A stretch of 64,000 nucleotides of DNA from Acidobacteria bacterium Ga0077551 (GCA_001464545.1 LNFC01000012.1:50738-114737); one strand, 5' to 3'. Shown: positions 9,921 to 18,675, counted from the first letter of the stretch. A program made the numbers and translations. Notes: generated from the letters alone by a model not told the origin.

Positions 9921-9939
9921 AAATCCCAAGTCGGGATTT
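9921..9939. repeat. Inverted repeat, possible terminator or operator
   Basis: AAATCCC (9921-9927) and GGGATTT (9933-9939) are perfect inverted arms with spacer AAGTC. It could terminate the NatB-like gene ending at 9831 or bind a regulator. No long T tract follows on either side. Confidence 0.4.
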
Positions 9940-10002
9940 CATAGAAACGGCAAAGTCCGACCCGCCGCAAAATCTCCACTTGCAGCGCTAAGGATATTCG
10001 TT

Positions 10003-10019
10003 ACGTAATACTATTACGT
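10003..10019. promoter_or_regulatory. 17-bp perfect palindrome upstream of the TonB operon
   Basis: ACGTAATACTATTACGT is a perfect palindrome about the central C at 10011, 263 bp before the receptor start. It is very A/T-rich for this genome. It has the length and symmetry of a dimeric repressor site, but it does not match the Fur, RirA or Irr consensus that I know. The regulator is unknown. Confidence 0.5.
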
Positions 10020-10281
10020 TTCGATTATCCTTGAGCGCCTTCATGACCTTGCATCCGAATTCATCCGTCACAGTGCTGCGCCGATTTCGCGACGCCGGGC
10101 AAACGACGCTTCGCAATCATGACCTGAACAACCGCAAAGGCCGCCCCATCGCTTTGTAGCGTAAATTGCATGCACGGGGTCAAAACAGACGCAGAACGCG
10201 GCCGGTCGCGGACAACAAAGGCGCTGGTTGAGGGGCCGGCTACTCAAAAAACGAATTTTCAGACTTGAGGGACAAACACCA

Positions 10282-12423
10282 ATGAAATCCAGATACGCTG
10301 CCTTGCTGTTTGCGGGGTGCACGACCCTAGCGCTTGCCCCGGTCTCAGCGCTTGCTCAGGGAACGGAAGATTCCGAAGCACGGCAACAGACTGTAGTCGT
10401 GACCGGAACGCGTCAGGCTTATCAGGGCGAATTCGAAGTCCTTGATGTTCCGCAAGCCGACTTGGTGATTGATGCCGACGCCCTTCGCGACGCAGGCGTG
10501 CTGGATCTCAATCAGGCGCTGGATCTGTCGGCGTCGGTCGCCCGGCAGAACAACTTCGGCGGCCTGTGGAACAGCTTTGCTGTTCGCGGTTTCGTGGGCG
10601 ATGAGAACCTTCCGAGCAACTACCTCGTCAACGGCTTCAATGCCGGGCGCGGTTTCGGCGGCCCACGCGATATCTCGGGCATCGAGAGCGTCGAAGTGCT
10701 CAAAGGCCCGCGCGCGGCTCTGTTCGGACGCGGCGAACCCGGCGGAACAGTCAACCTTGTGACCAAGCGCCCGACTTTCGAAACCGCCGGCGAACTTAAA
10801 ATCGCAGCTGGAAGCTTTGACTTCTACCGCGCCGATGCGGATTACACGAGCCCGCTTTCCGGAAATGCTGCCGTTCGCTTGACAGGCTTTTACGAAGATG
10901 CCGGCAGCTTCCGCGACACGGTCGAAACGCTCAAATACGGCGCAAGTCCGTCAATTGCTTTCAAGCTCGGTGGTTCCACCCAGTTGGTATATGAGGCGGA
11001 GTTCAGCCATCAGGAAATCCCTTTTGACCGCGGCGTACTCGCGATCAACGGCGAGCTCGGCCGCATTCCTGAGAGCCGCTTCCTGGGAGAGCCTGGTGAC
11101 GGGCCGCTTGAAGCGGATGTGCTCGGCCACCAGCTCGAACTCCAGCATGACTTCAATGATGACTGGAGCGGCCTCGTCGGATTGAACTACCGGGAAACGT
11201 CGCTTGAGGGAACGTCGACAGAGGCGGAGCTTGCCAATGGTCGACAGCGCCTGTTGGTCGACGGGCGCTCGCTTTCCCGTCAGCGGCGCAGCCGCGAGTA
11301 TGACGCAACCTACACCGTTCTGCGGGGAGAAGTTACCGGGCGCTTCAATACAGGATCGATTCAGCACCGTATCATCGTAGGTGCCGATACCGATGAATTC
11401 GAAAACGACCAGGTTTTCCTTCGCTTCCGGCCTCCGACGAATGCTTCGAACCCGTCCGAGCAAGCCGCCAACATCATTGACGTTTTCAATCCCGTCTATG
11501 GCCGCTTCCCCCTTCCATCCTTCAGTCCACTGACAAACCGTGTCGAGACACAACGCTCAACCGGCGTCTTCCTCCAAGACCAGATAACACTGACTGACCG
11601 ACTCGAAGTTCGCCTTGGGGGCCGATACGACGACTACGAACAGGAATTGCTGAACCGCGCCAACGGCATCTCGAGCAAGCAGACAGAAAGCCAGTTCAGC
11701 CCACAGTTCGGCGCCGTCTACAAAGCTAGCGATATGGTTTCGGTCTATGCCGCCTATGGCGAGAATTTCCGGCCGCTTTCAGGGTCTGATTTTGCGGGAA
11801 ATGCCTTTGATCCAAACTACTCGAAATCTCTCGAAGGCGGCTTGAAATTTGCGCTGCGAAATGGCGCCTTGATCGGTACTGTCAGCGCGTTTTCGATCGA
11901 GCAAGAAAACATCCTGACGGCAGACCCGGTCAATGCCGGTTTCTCCGTCTCGGCCGGCAAGGCTGAAAGCCAGGGCTTTGAGTTCGATCTCAGCGGCGAG
12001 ATTGCAGACGGACTGACACTCTGGGCGTCGTATGCCTACGTTGATGCCCAGATCAGCAACGACGTGCTCGATTTCAATTTTGCCTTGCCTATCGAGGCCG
12101 GTGACCGGCTGCTCAACATTCCCGAACAGTCCTTGAGCCTGCAACTGGTCAAGCAAGCTCAGCTGGCGTCTCGTCCGCTTTCCCTTGGAGCCGGGCTCCT
12201 GCATGTAGGTGAACGCTTGGGTGAAGCAGGTACGGACTTCGAACTGCCAGGCTATACTCTGGCAAGAGCCTTCGCGGCCTATGACCTCACCGGCGCGCTC
12301 ACCCTGCGCGCCGAAGTCGATAACCTGTTCGACGAAACTTACTACACAAACTCCTTCTCGCAGTTGTGGGTTCAGCCCGGAACACCGCAAAGCTTCCGCA
12401 TTTCGGCTGCCGTCAAGTTCTAG
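10282..12423 (+). CDS. TonB-dependent outer-membrane receptor, siderophore type
   Basis: This is an outer-membrane beta-barrel driven by TonB, 713 residues. The signal peptide MKSRYAALLFAGCTTLALAPVSALAQ is followed by a TonB-box-like stretch TVVVTGTR. The plug domain covers about residues 45-165 and includes SFAVRGFVG, IESVEVLKGPRAALFGRGEPGGTVNLVTKRP, which is the FhuA/FpvA ferric-siderophore type of plug. The C-terminus ends VDNLFDETYY...ISAAVKF, with the terminal Phe needed for barrel assembly. I chose the ATG at 10282 for its signal peptide and the upstream GAGGG. Earlier in-frame codons give a non-signal N-terminus. It heads an operon with an ABC ATPase ten bases on. The ligand is unknown; iron siderophore uptake is family inference. 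Confidence 0.9.
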   Translation: MKSRYAALLFAGCTTLALAPVSALAQGTEDSEARQQTVVVTGTRQAYQGEFEVLDVPQADLVIDADALRDAGVLDLNQALDLSASVARQNNFGGLWNSFAVRGFVGDENLPSNYLVNGFNAGRGFGGPRDISGIESVEVLKGPRAALFGRGEPGGTVNLVTKRPTFETAGELKIAAGSFDFYRADADYTSPLSGNAAVRLTGFYEDAGSFRDTVETLKYGASPSIAFKLGGSTQLVYEAEFSHQEIPFDRGVLAINGELGRIPESRFLGEPGDGPLEADVLGHQLELQHDFNDDWSGLVGLNYRETSLEGTSTEAELANGRQRLLVDGRSLSRQRRSREYDATYTVLRGEVTGRFNTGSIQHRIIVGADTDEFENDQVFLRFRPPTNASNPSEQAANIIDVFNPVYGRFPLPSFSPLTNRVETQRSTGVFLQDQITLTDRLEVRLGGRYDDYEQELLNRANGISSKQTESQFSPQFGAVYKASDMVSVYAAYGENFRPLSGSDFAGNAFDPNYSKSLEGGLKFALRNGALIGTVSAFSIEQENILTADPVNAGFSVSAGKAESQGFEFDLSGEIADGLTLWASYAYVDAQISNDVLDFNFALPIEAGDRLLNIPEQSLSLQLVKQAQLASRPLSLGAGLLHVGERLGEAGTDFELPGYTLARAFAAYDLTGALTLRAEVDNLFDETYYTNSFSQLWVQPGTPQSFRISAAVKF

Positions 12424-12432
12424 GAGCAAGCC

Positions 12433-13155
12433 ATGGGGGAGTTTGCGCTTTCTGCTGACAGGTTGAGCGTCAAGCGCGGCGGTCTTCTGGCCCTTCGCGA
12501 TGTAAGCTTTGAGGTTCGAGCCGGCGAAGTGTTCGCTTTGCTCGGAGGCAACGGCGCCGGCAAGTCGACGACGCTGCTGTCCTTTCTCGGGCTGCTGAAG
12601 CCAGAAGCGGGCGAAGCCCGGGTCCTGGGTCAATCCGCCCATGATAATGTCGCCGCTGCCCGGAAGCAGATTGCTTACCTCCCAGAGGCGGCGACCCTTT
12701 ATCCGCACCTTTCAGCCGAGGAAAACATCTCCTATTTTCTGTCACTCGCCGGCCTGCGCAGGGACAAGTCCGCCATAAATGCGGCCCTTGAGCGGGTCGC
12801 GCTCCAGCCTGCCGCAAGGGCCCAGCGAATGGAGCGCTATTCGAAAGGCATGCGCCAGAAGGTCGCCATCGCGCTGGCTCTTTTACGGGAAGCGCCGATC
12901 CTGCTCCTCGACGAACCGACATCCGGTCTCGACCCGATCGCAATCGACGACTTCAATATCCTGATCGGGGATCTGGCACGGTCAGGATCGACCGTCCTGA
13001 TGGTCACCCACGACGTCTATGGCGCTTGTCAGGTCGCCTCACGCATTGGACTTTTGCGAGCCGGCGAACTGGTGGGGGTCTTTGATGCGCCAGCCGACGG
13101 ACGCATCGACACCGACGCCGTACATGCTGCCTTTGCGGGGCGCGCCGCCTCATGA
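12433..13155 (+). CDS. ABC transporter ATP-binding protein, NosF/CcmA-like
   Basis: This ATPase has 240 residues, the compact size of exporter ATPases that work with separate ABC-2 permeases. It shows Walker A GGNGAGKST at residues 38-46, AYLPEAATLYPHLSAEENI around the Q-loop, signature YSKGMRQK at 136-143, Walker B LLLDEP and the switch His in VTHDVYGA. It follows the TonB receptor and overlaps the first DUF3526 permease gene by four bases (ATGA at 13152-13155), so it is almost certainly the energy subunit of those two permeases. It is not a close paralogue of the ATPase at 7484, judging by the different loops. Cargo and direction are unknown, although the class normally exports. Confidence 0.9.
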   Translation: MGEFALSADRLSVKRGGLLALRDVSFEVRAGEVFALLGGNGAGKSTTLLSFLGLLKPEAGEARVLGQSAHDNVAAARKQIAYLPEAATLYPHLSAEENISYFLSLAGLRRDKSAINAALERVALQPAARAQRMERYSKGMRQKVAIALALLREAPILLLDEPTSGLDPIAIDDFNILIGDLARSGSTVLMVTHDVYGACQVASRIGLLRAGELVGVFDAPADGRIDTDAVHAAFAGRAAS

Positions 13156-14588
13156 GAACTATCCTCCTCGTCGCAGCCGACGAATGGCGGTTCTGGCGAC
13201 GCTCACGCCTTGCCATGTTGGCACTTGGGCTTTTGCTCGTGCTTGTTGCGGCCTCTGCGACACTGACAGCGTTGCGCGTGGCCAATGAAGCCGAAGCGCG
13301 CGCGCTGTTGCAGTCTGAGGCCGAAGAAACCTACCGCAGCCAGCCCGACCGGCACCCTCACCGGATGGTTCACTATGGCCACTATGTGTTCCGCACGCCT
13401 CCGCCGCTTGCGATGATCGACCCAGGGGTTGATCCGGTCACTGGCCAATCGATTTTCCTGGAGGGACACCGGCAGAATGCTGCGATGTTCGCTGATGCAA
13501 AGACGGGGGCAACGGCCGGTCAGTTGGCGGATATGTCGCCCGCAGTCGTGTTGAGCCTCTTCGCCCCGCTCTTGCTAATCGCGATGGGCTACAGCGTGAT
13601 GACACGTGAAAGGGAAAACGGAACGTTAGGCCCGCTTCTCGCGCAAGGCGTATCACCCTTGACGCTCATTGCCGGGAAAGGGCTCGCGCTGGCTTCAGTT
13701 GCGGGGCTCACGCTACTGCCACTGGTCCTCACGGCGGCCGTGGCCATCAGCAAGGGCGAAACCCTTGCCGCCACCGCAGTGTTCCTGGGCAGTTTCAGCC
13801 TTTATCTCCTCGTCTGGTGCGCGCTGATCATCGCCGTGTCGAGTCTCTCTGCACGCCGCGCAAGCTCGCTCACGATTTTGGTCGTCGTCTGGATACTCTT
13901 GGTCCTGATTGTTCCCAGAATTGCGGCAAATGTCGCCGCGAGCGTGGCGCCCGCACAAGGCAAAATCGAAGCAGACTTCGCCGTTCTCAACGAGCTTCGG
14001 TCCATGGGAGACGGTCACAACGCGGCTGACCCGGCCTTCGAGCAACTGAAAGCCAATCTTCTCCTCCAGTACGATGTTGCGTCAGTAGAAGACTTGCCGG
14101 TCAATTTTCGCGGGATTGTTGCTGAGACTGCCGAAGCCGACCTAACGGCCGTGCTGAACCGTTTTGCGGAAGAACGCATGGCAACAGAAGTTCGCCAGGT
14201 CAGCCTGCTTCGTTCGTTTGGATGGATATCTCCGGCTCTCGCGCTTCGCGAAGCTTCAATGACTTCGGCAGGCACCGGTGTGGAAGCACATCACAAATTC
14301 CTGCGTGACGCCGAGGCTGTGCGGTTCGATTTTGTGCAGGGCCTGAACCGCGTCCATGCCGAACAGCTCGCTTATGCGGATGATATAAAACGTAGCAGCG
14401 ACCCTGAGGCTGAGCGACGTACCCGCGTCAGTTCGGAAAACTGGAAAGTGCTTGAAGACTTCCATTTCGTCCCGCCGCCATCCGACACGCGCGTCGAGGG
14501 CGCGCTTGCACCGCTTGCAAGGCTCGGTGCTTGGTTTGCGCTTCTGTTTGGCCTTGTGCTGTTCAGCGCCCGGGGACTGAAGCTGTGA
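13152..14588 (+). CDS. ABC-2 family permease with DUF3526 domain (first of two)
   Basis: The protein has 478 residues. An N-terminal helix (about residues 17-39) is followed by a large extracytoplasmic loop that carries HPHRMVHYGHYVFRTPPP and then DPGVDPVTGQSIFLEGHRQN, the DUF3526 hallmark. The membrane core has helices at about 135-155, 180-200, 205-235 and 245-270. A second long soluble loop (about 270-450) and a final helix end the protein. The cytoplasmic MTREREN between helices corresponds to the ATPase-coupling segment of ABC-2 permeases. Its start overlaps the ATPase stop, and its stop overlaps the next permease start (GTGA). Family members occur in gliding, copper and siderophore loci, but the substrate here is unknown. 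Confidence 0.82.
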   Translation: MRTILLVAADEWRFWRRSRLAMLALGLLLVLVAASATLTALRVANEAEARALLQSEAEETYRSQPDRHPHRMVHYGHYVFRTPPPLAMIDPGVDPVTGQSIFLEGHRQNAAMFADAKTGATAGQLADMSPAVVLSLFAPLLLIAMGYSVMTRERENGTLGPLLAQGVSPLTLIAGKGLALASVAGLTLLPLVLTAAVAISKGETLAATAVFLGSFSLYLLVWCALIIAVSSLSARRASSLTILVVVWILLVLIVPRIAANVAASVAPAQGKIEADFAVLNELRSMGDGHNAADPAFEQLKANLLLQYDVASVEDLPVNFRGIVAETAEADLTAVLNRFAEERMATEVRQVSLLRSFGWISPALALREASMTSAGTGVEAHHKFLRDAEAVRFDFVQGLNRVHAEQLAYADDIKRSSDPEAERRTRVSSENWKVLEDFHFVPPPSDTRVEGALAPLARLGAWFALLFGLVLFSARGLKL

Positions 14589-15850
14589 CCGTGGTCTCAA
14601 GCCTTTTCCGTGAACTGAGTTTCCTTTTGCGCCAGCGGGCAATTGCGGGGCTGCTTGTACTTGCCCTGCTTTTGTCATCCCTGAGTATCAGCACCGGGCT
14701 CACAGAAATCGCTCATCAACGGGCGGCGATCGAGCGCATGGTCCTGGCTGACAAGGCAGATCGCGAAAATGCAATGGCCAAAGCAGAGGACTGGGGAGGC
14801 GCGGCGTATTCAAGTTTCCACCTGACTTACCTGCCACCGTCTGATCTTGCCTTTGCAGCGCTGGGCCAACGCGACTTATCGCCGTGGAAACACCGAGTTA
14901 ACTTGCTCGCGCTCGAAGGGCAGATCCACGCAGCCGATACGGCGAATCCAGAACTCGCACTTGCAGGCCGCATAGACTTTGCCTTCATCGTATCTGTGCT
15001 GGCGCCCCTGCTTGTGATCCTTCTGCTGCATGATCTCAGGGCGGGTGAGCGGGCGGCCGGTCGACATGACCTGCTCATCGCCACAGCCGGGCGATCTGGC
15101 GGGTTGTGGCCGATGCGGGCGAGCGCCCTAGTTGCGACGCTCGCAGTCTGCCTCCTCCTGCCGTTCTGGGTCGGCGCGGCGCTGGCCGGCACGCAGCTCG
15201 CCAAGGTCCTCGCAGTATCGCTGCTCGTTTGCGTCCACCTCCTGTTCTGGGCGGCCGTCTCATACTGGGCAGGTGCACGGGCCGCCGCTGGCTCCGTCAT
15301 CCTCACAGGCCTTGTTGGGTTCTGGCTGCTCCTCACGGCGATCCTGCCAGCGATCACAAGAGTCTCGATCGAACGGGCAATCTCGATTCCTGCTGGGGGT
15401 GATATCGTCCTGACCCAGCGCGAAGTTGTGAATGATGCCTGGGACCTGCCCAAGAACGTCACGATGGAGGCCTTTGTCGCGCGTCATCCCGAATGGGAGA
15501 ATGAAGCTCAAATCGACCGGCCCTTCGAATGGAAATGGTATTACGCATTCCAGCAGGTTGGTGACCAGAGCGCTGAAACTCTTTCCACCAGCTATCGCCA
15601 GGGTATCCTCGAGCGTGATCGGGCGGCATCTTTGGCGGCCTTCGTATCACCCCCGGTGTTGATCGACCGCACCCTGCAAGGGCTGGCGGGGACCGATACG
15701 CGCGCAGCACTTGCCTATGAAACCACTGTGCGCGACTTTCATGCGCGCCTTAGGACGTGGCTTTATCCAAAGCTGTTCCTTGAGGAACCTTTTGACCGGG
15801 CGGCGTTGTCTGACCTTCCTGCCTATCAGCCGCTTGTAGTTGATGAGTGA
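14585..15850 (+). CDS. ABC-2 family permease with DUF3526 domain (second of two)
   Basis: This permease has 421 residues from a GTG that overlaps the stop of the first permease by four bases. It has the same plan: one N-terminal helix (about residues 14-38), an extracytoplasmic loop containing SSFHLTYLPPSDLAFAALGQRDLSPWKHRVNLLALEGQ, a helix bundle, a long loop with RHPEWENEAQIDRPFEWKWYYAFQQVGDQ, and a short C-terminal tail without an obvious last helix. The two permeases are distant paralogues and probably form a heterodimer on the ATPase at 12433. Earlier in-frame codons lie inside the first permease gene. No rho-independent terminator is evident right after the stop. Confidence 0.8.
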   Translation: MTVVSSLFRELSFLLRQRAIAGLLVLALLLSSLSISTGLTEIAHQRAAIERMVLADKADRENAMAKAEDWGGAAYSSFHLTYLPPSDLAFAALGQRDLSPWKHRVNLLALEGQIHAADTANPELALAGRIDFAFIVSVLAPLLVILLLHDLRAGERAAGRHDLLIATAGRSGGLWPMRASALVATLAVCLLLPFWVGAALAGTQLAKVLAVSLLVCVHLLFWAAVSYWAGARAAAGSVILTGLVGFWLLLTAILPAITRVSIERAISIPAGGDIVLTQREVVNDAWDLPKNVTMEAFVARHPEWENEAQIDRPFEWKWYYAFQQVGDQSAETLSTSYRQGILERDRAASLAAFVSPPVLIDRTLQGLAGTDTRAALAYETTVRDFHARLRTWLYPKLFLEEPFDRAALSDLPAYQPLVVDE

Positions 15851-15995
15851 GGCGCTCAGACTCGCTCTGAATGGCCCCTGGATTTGTGGACGCCTTCTTC
15901 CTCCAAATTTGAAGCAAGGGATCAGATTGCGAACGGCTGTTTCCGGCGAAGTCCGGCCGGGGGCTGGTGAAACAGCCAAATGACTAAACTGAGGT

Positions 15996-16008
15996 GACCC
16001 TGCCGGAC
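15996..16008 (+). repeat. 13-bp direct repeat, left copy
   Basis: GACCCTGCCGGAC occurs here and again at 16956-16968, exactly 960 bp apart, on either side of the minus-strand membrane protein gene. No terminal inverted repeats were found at the same places. Confidence 0.4.
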
Positions 16009-16103
16009 GCTGAACCTGATGATCGGAGCCGACCTGGCCCTGTGCTGCCGTTTCTCGAGTCATCGCTTTATCGGGTTCGGAACGCGCTCAAGTCGCCTAG
16101 GCA

Positions 16104-16781
16104 CTATCTCCCGTAACTGAAGACAATCGCTAACATGCAGAAGGCGGCGGTAGAAACCGCGGCTCCAACGCGGGAAACTGCATGATCCAACGGCCCTGAA
16201 AGCGCTCTGGCGTGAAAGTAGATCATCCAACAGGCCACCAAGGCGCCAACTGCCGGCTCGAAAACTGCGTTCGTCCCTCCAGGGCCGGTCCCGAGCGAGA
16301 GCGGCTCGGCGACTATAATGACGCAGACGATGCCAAACAGCGAATAGAGGCCCGCCCGCAAAGACGCTTCAAGCGATCGCCGCTTTAGTCGCCAGATAAC
16401 CGCGGACAAGAAGAAGATAAGGCCAAGTCCGATTGCAGCAAAGAACAACGGCGCAACAAGTGAAGCGGCCATCCAGAACTGACCTTCTGTCGTCGCCGCG
16501 AGTACGCTTTCTCCCATCGCAATCATAGCGCCGTCCGCCTGCATGAAGGACGCCGAAATCAGAAGAGACAAAAAGCCAAGGGCAAACAGAGGACCAGGCG
16601 CCAGAAGGCCGCCTCGAAAGCCCATGTCTTGAATCTCATCAATTTGCGCGGTCAGCAGGTTGGGTCGCACCAACACTGCCGCGATAGTGAGCGGCAGAAG
16701 GACTACAGCAATCGCGAAATGCGTTAGGGCGCCGTCGATTACGCCAAGTGTCTTTCGTCCGTGACCAACTTCGTTATCCAA
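16104..16781 (-). CDS. Unrecognised integral membrane protein
   Basis: I do not recognise a family. The frame encodes 225 residues with about six hydrophobic segments, at roughly residues 20-42, 58-78, 98-125, 140-160, 170-190 and 203-222. A basic stretch WRLKRRSLEASLR follows the third and should face the cytoplasm. The only plausible start is a TTG at 16781, with AGGGA six bases upstream; no ATG or GTG lies near it in frame. It is the sole minus-strand gene between the DUF3526 operon and the aminotransferase, and it has gaps of 250-370 bp on both sides. Acidic and basic residues are placed as in a real membrane protein, so I think it is expressed, but its function is unknown. Confidence 0.6.
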   Translation of the reverse strand: MDNEVGHGRKTLGVIDGALTHFAIAVVLLPLTIAAVLVRPNLLTAQIDEIQDMGFRGGLLAPGPLFALGFLSLLISASFMQADGAMIAMGESVLAATTEGQFWMAASLVAPLFFAAIGLGLIFFLSAVIWRLKRRSLEASLRAGLYSLFGIVCVIIVAEPLSLGTGPGGTNAVFEPAVGALVACWMIYFHARALSGPLDHAVSRVGAAVSTAAFCMLAIVFSYGR

Positions 16782-17151
16782 CGTTCGTCCCTGCCTCGGC
16801 GCGCGATCGCCCTTGCTGCTGGCCCCTGCTCGACCTCTATGCGTGGCCCAACACGTTTAAAGTATCAGCTAACGCCAAAGGCAACAATCTGGGCGGCAAC
16901 TTCCGGCGATCTCCAGTCTTGCGGCGTCGAGGGCTCCGGACGGCGCAAATGGATCGACCCTGCCGGACACCTGCGATGGCAATCAGAGGCATCGCGGTCC
17001 AGAGGCAACGCCGGCTTCGGACTTCCCATTTTCTGCTTTGTCGGAATGGCTTGTATCAGGCCGTTTGCGCTGAGACTTCCTGCGATTTGACTTCCGCACC
17101 TGCAGCTTGCATCAATTTCCCGTATTCAACTGGCAGAACGGTCGATCATCC
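16782..17151. other. 370 bp gap before the aminotransferase gene
   Basis: Short open frames exist on the plus strand, but none has a good ribosome site or recognisable protein. The right copy of the 13-bp repeat lies inside. The gap may hold promoters for both flanking genes or decayed coding sequence. Confidence 0.5.
16956..16968 (+). repeat. 13-bp direct repeat, right copy
   Basis: This is the second exact copy of GACCCTGCCGGAC (see 15996-16008). The match ends with GAC; the next bases differ (AC here, GC there). Confidence 0.4.
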
Positions 17152-18432
17152 ATGGTGCGCGAGACGGAGAAGGTACTCAAGGCGCGGGCGGGAAAGGTAA
17201 TCCCGAATGGAATGTATGGCCATCAGTCCGTTCGATTGCTCCCGGAGAGTTTTCCGCAATTCTTCAACCGCGCTGACGGCGCCTACCTTTGGGACAGCGA
17301 CAACACGCGTTACCTCGACCTGATGTGCGCTTATGGGCCCAACCTGCTCGGATACCGTGAGCCCCGTGTCGAAGCTGCCGCCGCCAGACAGATGGCACTT
17401 GGCGACACGATGACCGGGCCGTCGCCATTGATTGTGGACCTTGCCGAAACCCTGGTCGCGATGATCTCCCATGCCGATTGGGCGATTTTCTGCAAGAACG
17501 GAACAGACGCAACGACCATGGCGATGACTGTTGCGCGTGCAGAAACCAAGCGGCGGAAGATTCTGGTTGCGGCAGGTGCCTATCATGGTTCCGCGCCCTG
17601 GTGCACGCCGGTCCCCGCCGGTACGCTTGCCGAAGACCGGGCGCACCTGATCAGTTATGTTTATAACGATATCAAAAGCCTCGAAGCAGCCGCAGCGATG
17701 GCCGGTGATGATCTTGCCGGCATCTTTGCAACGCCTTTCAAGCATGATGCTTTCCAGGATCAGGCGCTTGCTGATCCTGAGTATGCCAAGCGGGCTCGCG
17801 CTATCTGTGACGCCAAAGGCGCAATGCTGATCGTTGACGACGTGCGCGCTGGCTTCAGACTCGCCCGCGATTGCAGTTGGTCAACGGTAGGGGTTGCGCC
17901 GGATCTGAGCTGCTGGGGAAAGTCATTTGCCAATGGCTATCCTATCTCTGCGCTGCTGGGCTCAGACAGTTGCCGCGCCGGCGCCGGCGCGATCTACATG
18001 ACCGGCTCGTTCTGGTATTCAGCTGTGCCGATGGCTGCCGCACTTGAGACATTGAAAATTCTTCGTGAAACCGACTACCTTGAACATATCGCCCGTCTTG
18101 GCGAGCGCTTGCGCAGCGGCCTGGCCGCCCACGCAGGCGCTCAGGGTTTCAGCTTGCGCCAGACCGGCCCAGTGCAGATGCCGCAGATTCTGTTTGCCGA
18201 CGATCCGGACTTGCGGCTCGGTTTCGGGTTTGCAGAAAACATGCTCGCACGCGGCGTCTACATGCATCCCTGGCACAACATGTTCCTGTGCGCTGCCATG
18301 TCGGAGGAGGATATTGATTTTGCGCTCACCGCAGCCGGCGCCGCCTTCGCCGATCTCGCCGCAGGACGCGCAACGCTTAAACCCCATCCGGCCGTCAGCG
18401 CGATGATGAAGAGCCGAGCGGCGCACGCTTGA
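17152..18432 (+). CDS. Class III PLP-dependent aminotransferase, glutamate-1-semialdehyde aminomutase-like
   Basis: This is a fold-type I PLP enzyme of 426 residues. The N-terminal PNGMYGHQSVRLLPESFPQFFNRADGAYLWDSDNTRYLDLMCAYGPNLLGY stretch is the typical opening of HemL-like class III aminotransferases. FCKNGTDATTMAMTVARA is the phosphate-binding region, VDDVRAGFR holds the cofactor Asp (about 229), and CWGKSFANGYPISALLG holds the Schiff-base Lys at residue 257. It departs from true HemL at several conserved places and is more like the HemL-related amino-acid/amine transaminases, so I do not assign heme synthesis. I chose the ATG at 17152; a TTG at 17107 adds fifteen unconserved residues. 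No amino-acid pathway gene is adjacent, so the substrate is open. Confidence 0.82.
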   Translation: MVRETEKVLKARAGKVIPNGMYGHQSVRLLPESFPQFFNRADGAYLWDSDNTRYLDLMCAYGPNLLGYREPRVEAAAARQMALGDTMTGPSPLIVDLAETLVAMISHADWAIFCKNGTDATTMAMTVARAETKRRKILVAAGAYHGSAPWCTPVPAGTLAEDRAHLISYVYNDIKSLEAAAAMAGDDLAGIFATPFKHDAFQDQALADPEYAKRARAICDAKGAMLIVDDVRAGFRLARDCSWSTVGVAPDLSCWGKSFANGYPISALLGSDSCRAGAGAIYMTGSFWYSAVPMAAALETLKILRETDYLEHIARLGERLRSGLAAHAGAQGFSLRQTGPVQMPQILFADDPDLRLGFGFAENMLARGVYMHPWHNMFLCAAMSEEDIDFALTAAGAAFADLAAGRATLKPHPAVSAMMKSRAAHA

Positions 18433-18642
18433 GGTACTTGAAGTCTGCCTGCCATCCTTCCGCGGACTCTCTTTCTCGAACTGACGAACAGGACGTTGAA
18501 AAGTCGCCTTTGCGCCGTATCGGCCCCTGAACAGAGGTGGCACCACATCAATGACCGGAATCGGCGACGATCAGCCATTGGAGGTGCGGCGCTCCATTTG
18601 ATGGCCATTGATGGATATGCTTAGAGAAGTCACCGCCAAAAA

Positions 18643-18675
18643 GAAAACCCCGCCAGGGACCCTGGCGGGGTTTTC
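18643..18675. terminator. Strong bidirectional terminator
   Basis: The arms GAAAACCCCGCCAGGG (18643-18658) and CCCTGGCGGGGTTTTC (18660-18675) are fully complementary. A T tract follows the stem on the plus strand and, through the upstream A tract, on the minus strand too. It can end rpsU transcription leftwards and stop read-through from the aminotransferase side. Confidence 0.9.

Larger units (their letters stand above)
9832..10281. other. 450 bp intergenic region before the TonB operon
   Basis: No credible gene is seen here. The stretch holds the inverted repeat at 9921-9939 and the 17-bp palindrome at 10003-10019, and presumably the promoter for the TonB-receptor operon. It is A/T-richer than the flanking coding DNA and marks the left edge of the accessory-looking segment. 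Confidence 0.7.

Noticed and set aside
12433..15850. Calling the ABC unit a copper (Nos) or gliding (Gld) system
   Set aside because: DUF3526 and NosF-like similarity exist, but no nosZ/nosD or gliding genes are present, so the assignment would be a guess.
16761..17090. A 110-codon plus-strand frame before the aminotransferase gene
   Set aside because: No good ribosome site, no conserved motif and odd composition. I left the gap unannotated for protein.
17152..18432. Calling the aminotransferase HemL (heme synthesis)
   Set aside because: The PLP Lys and opening segment are HemL-like, but several conserved HemL residues differ and no heme gene is near, so only the class is claimed.
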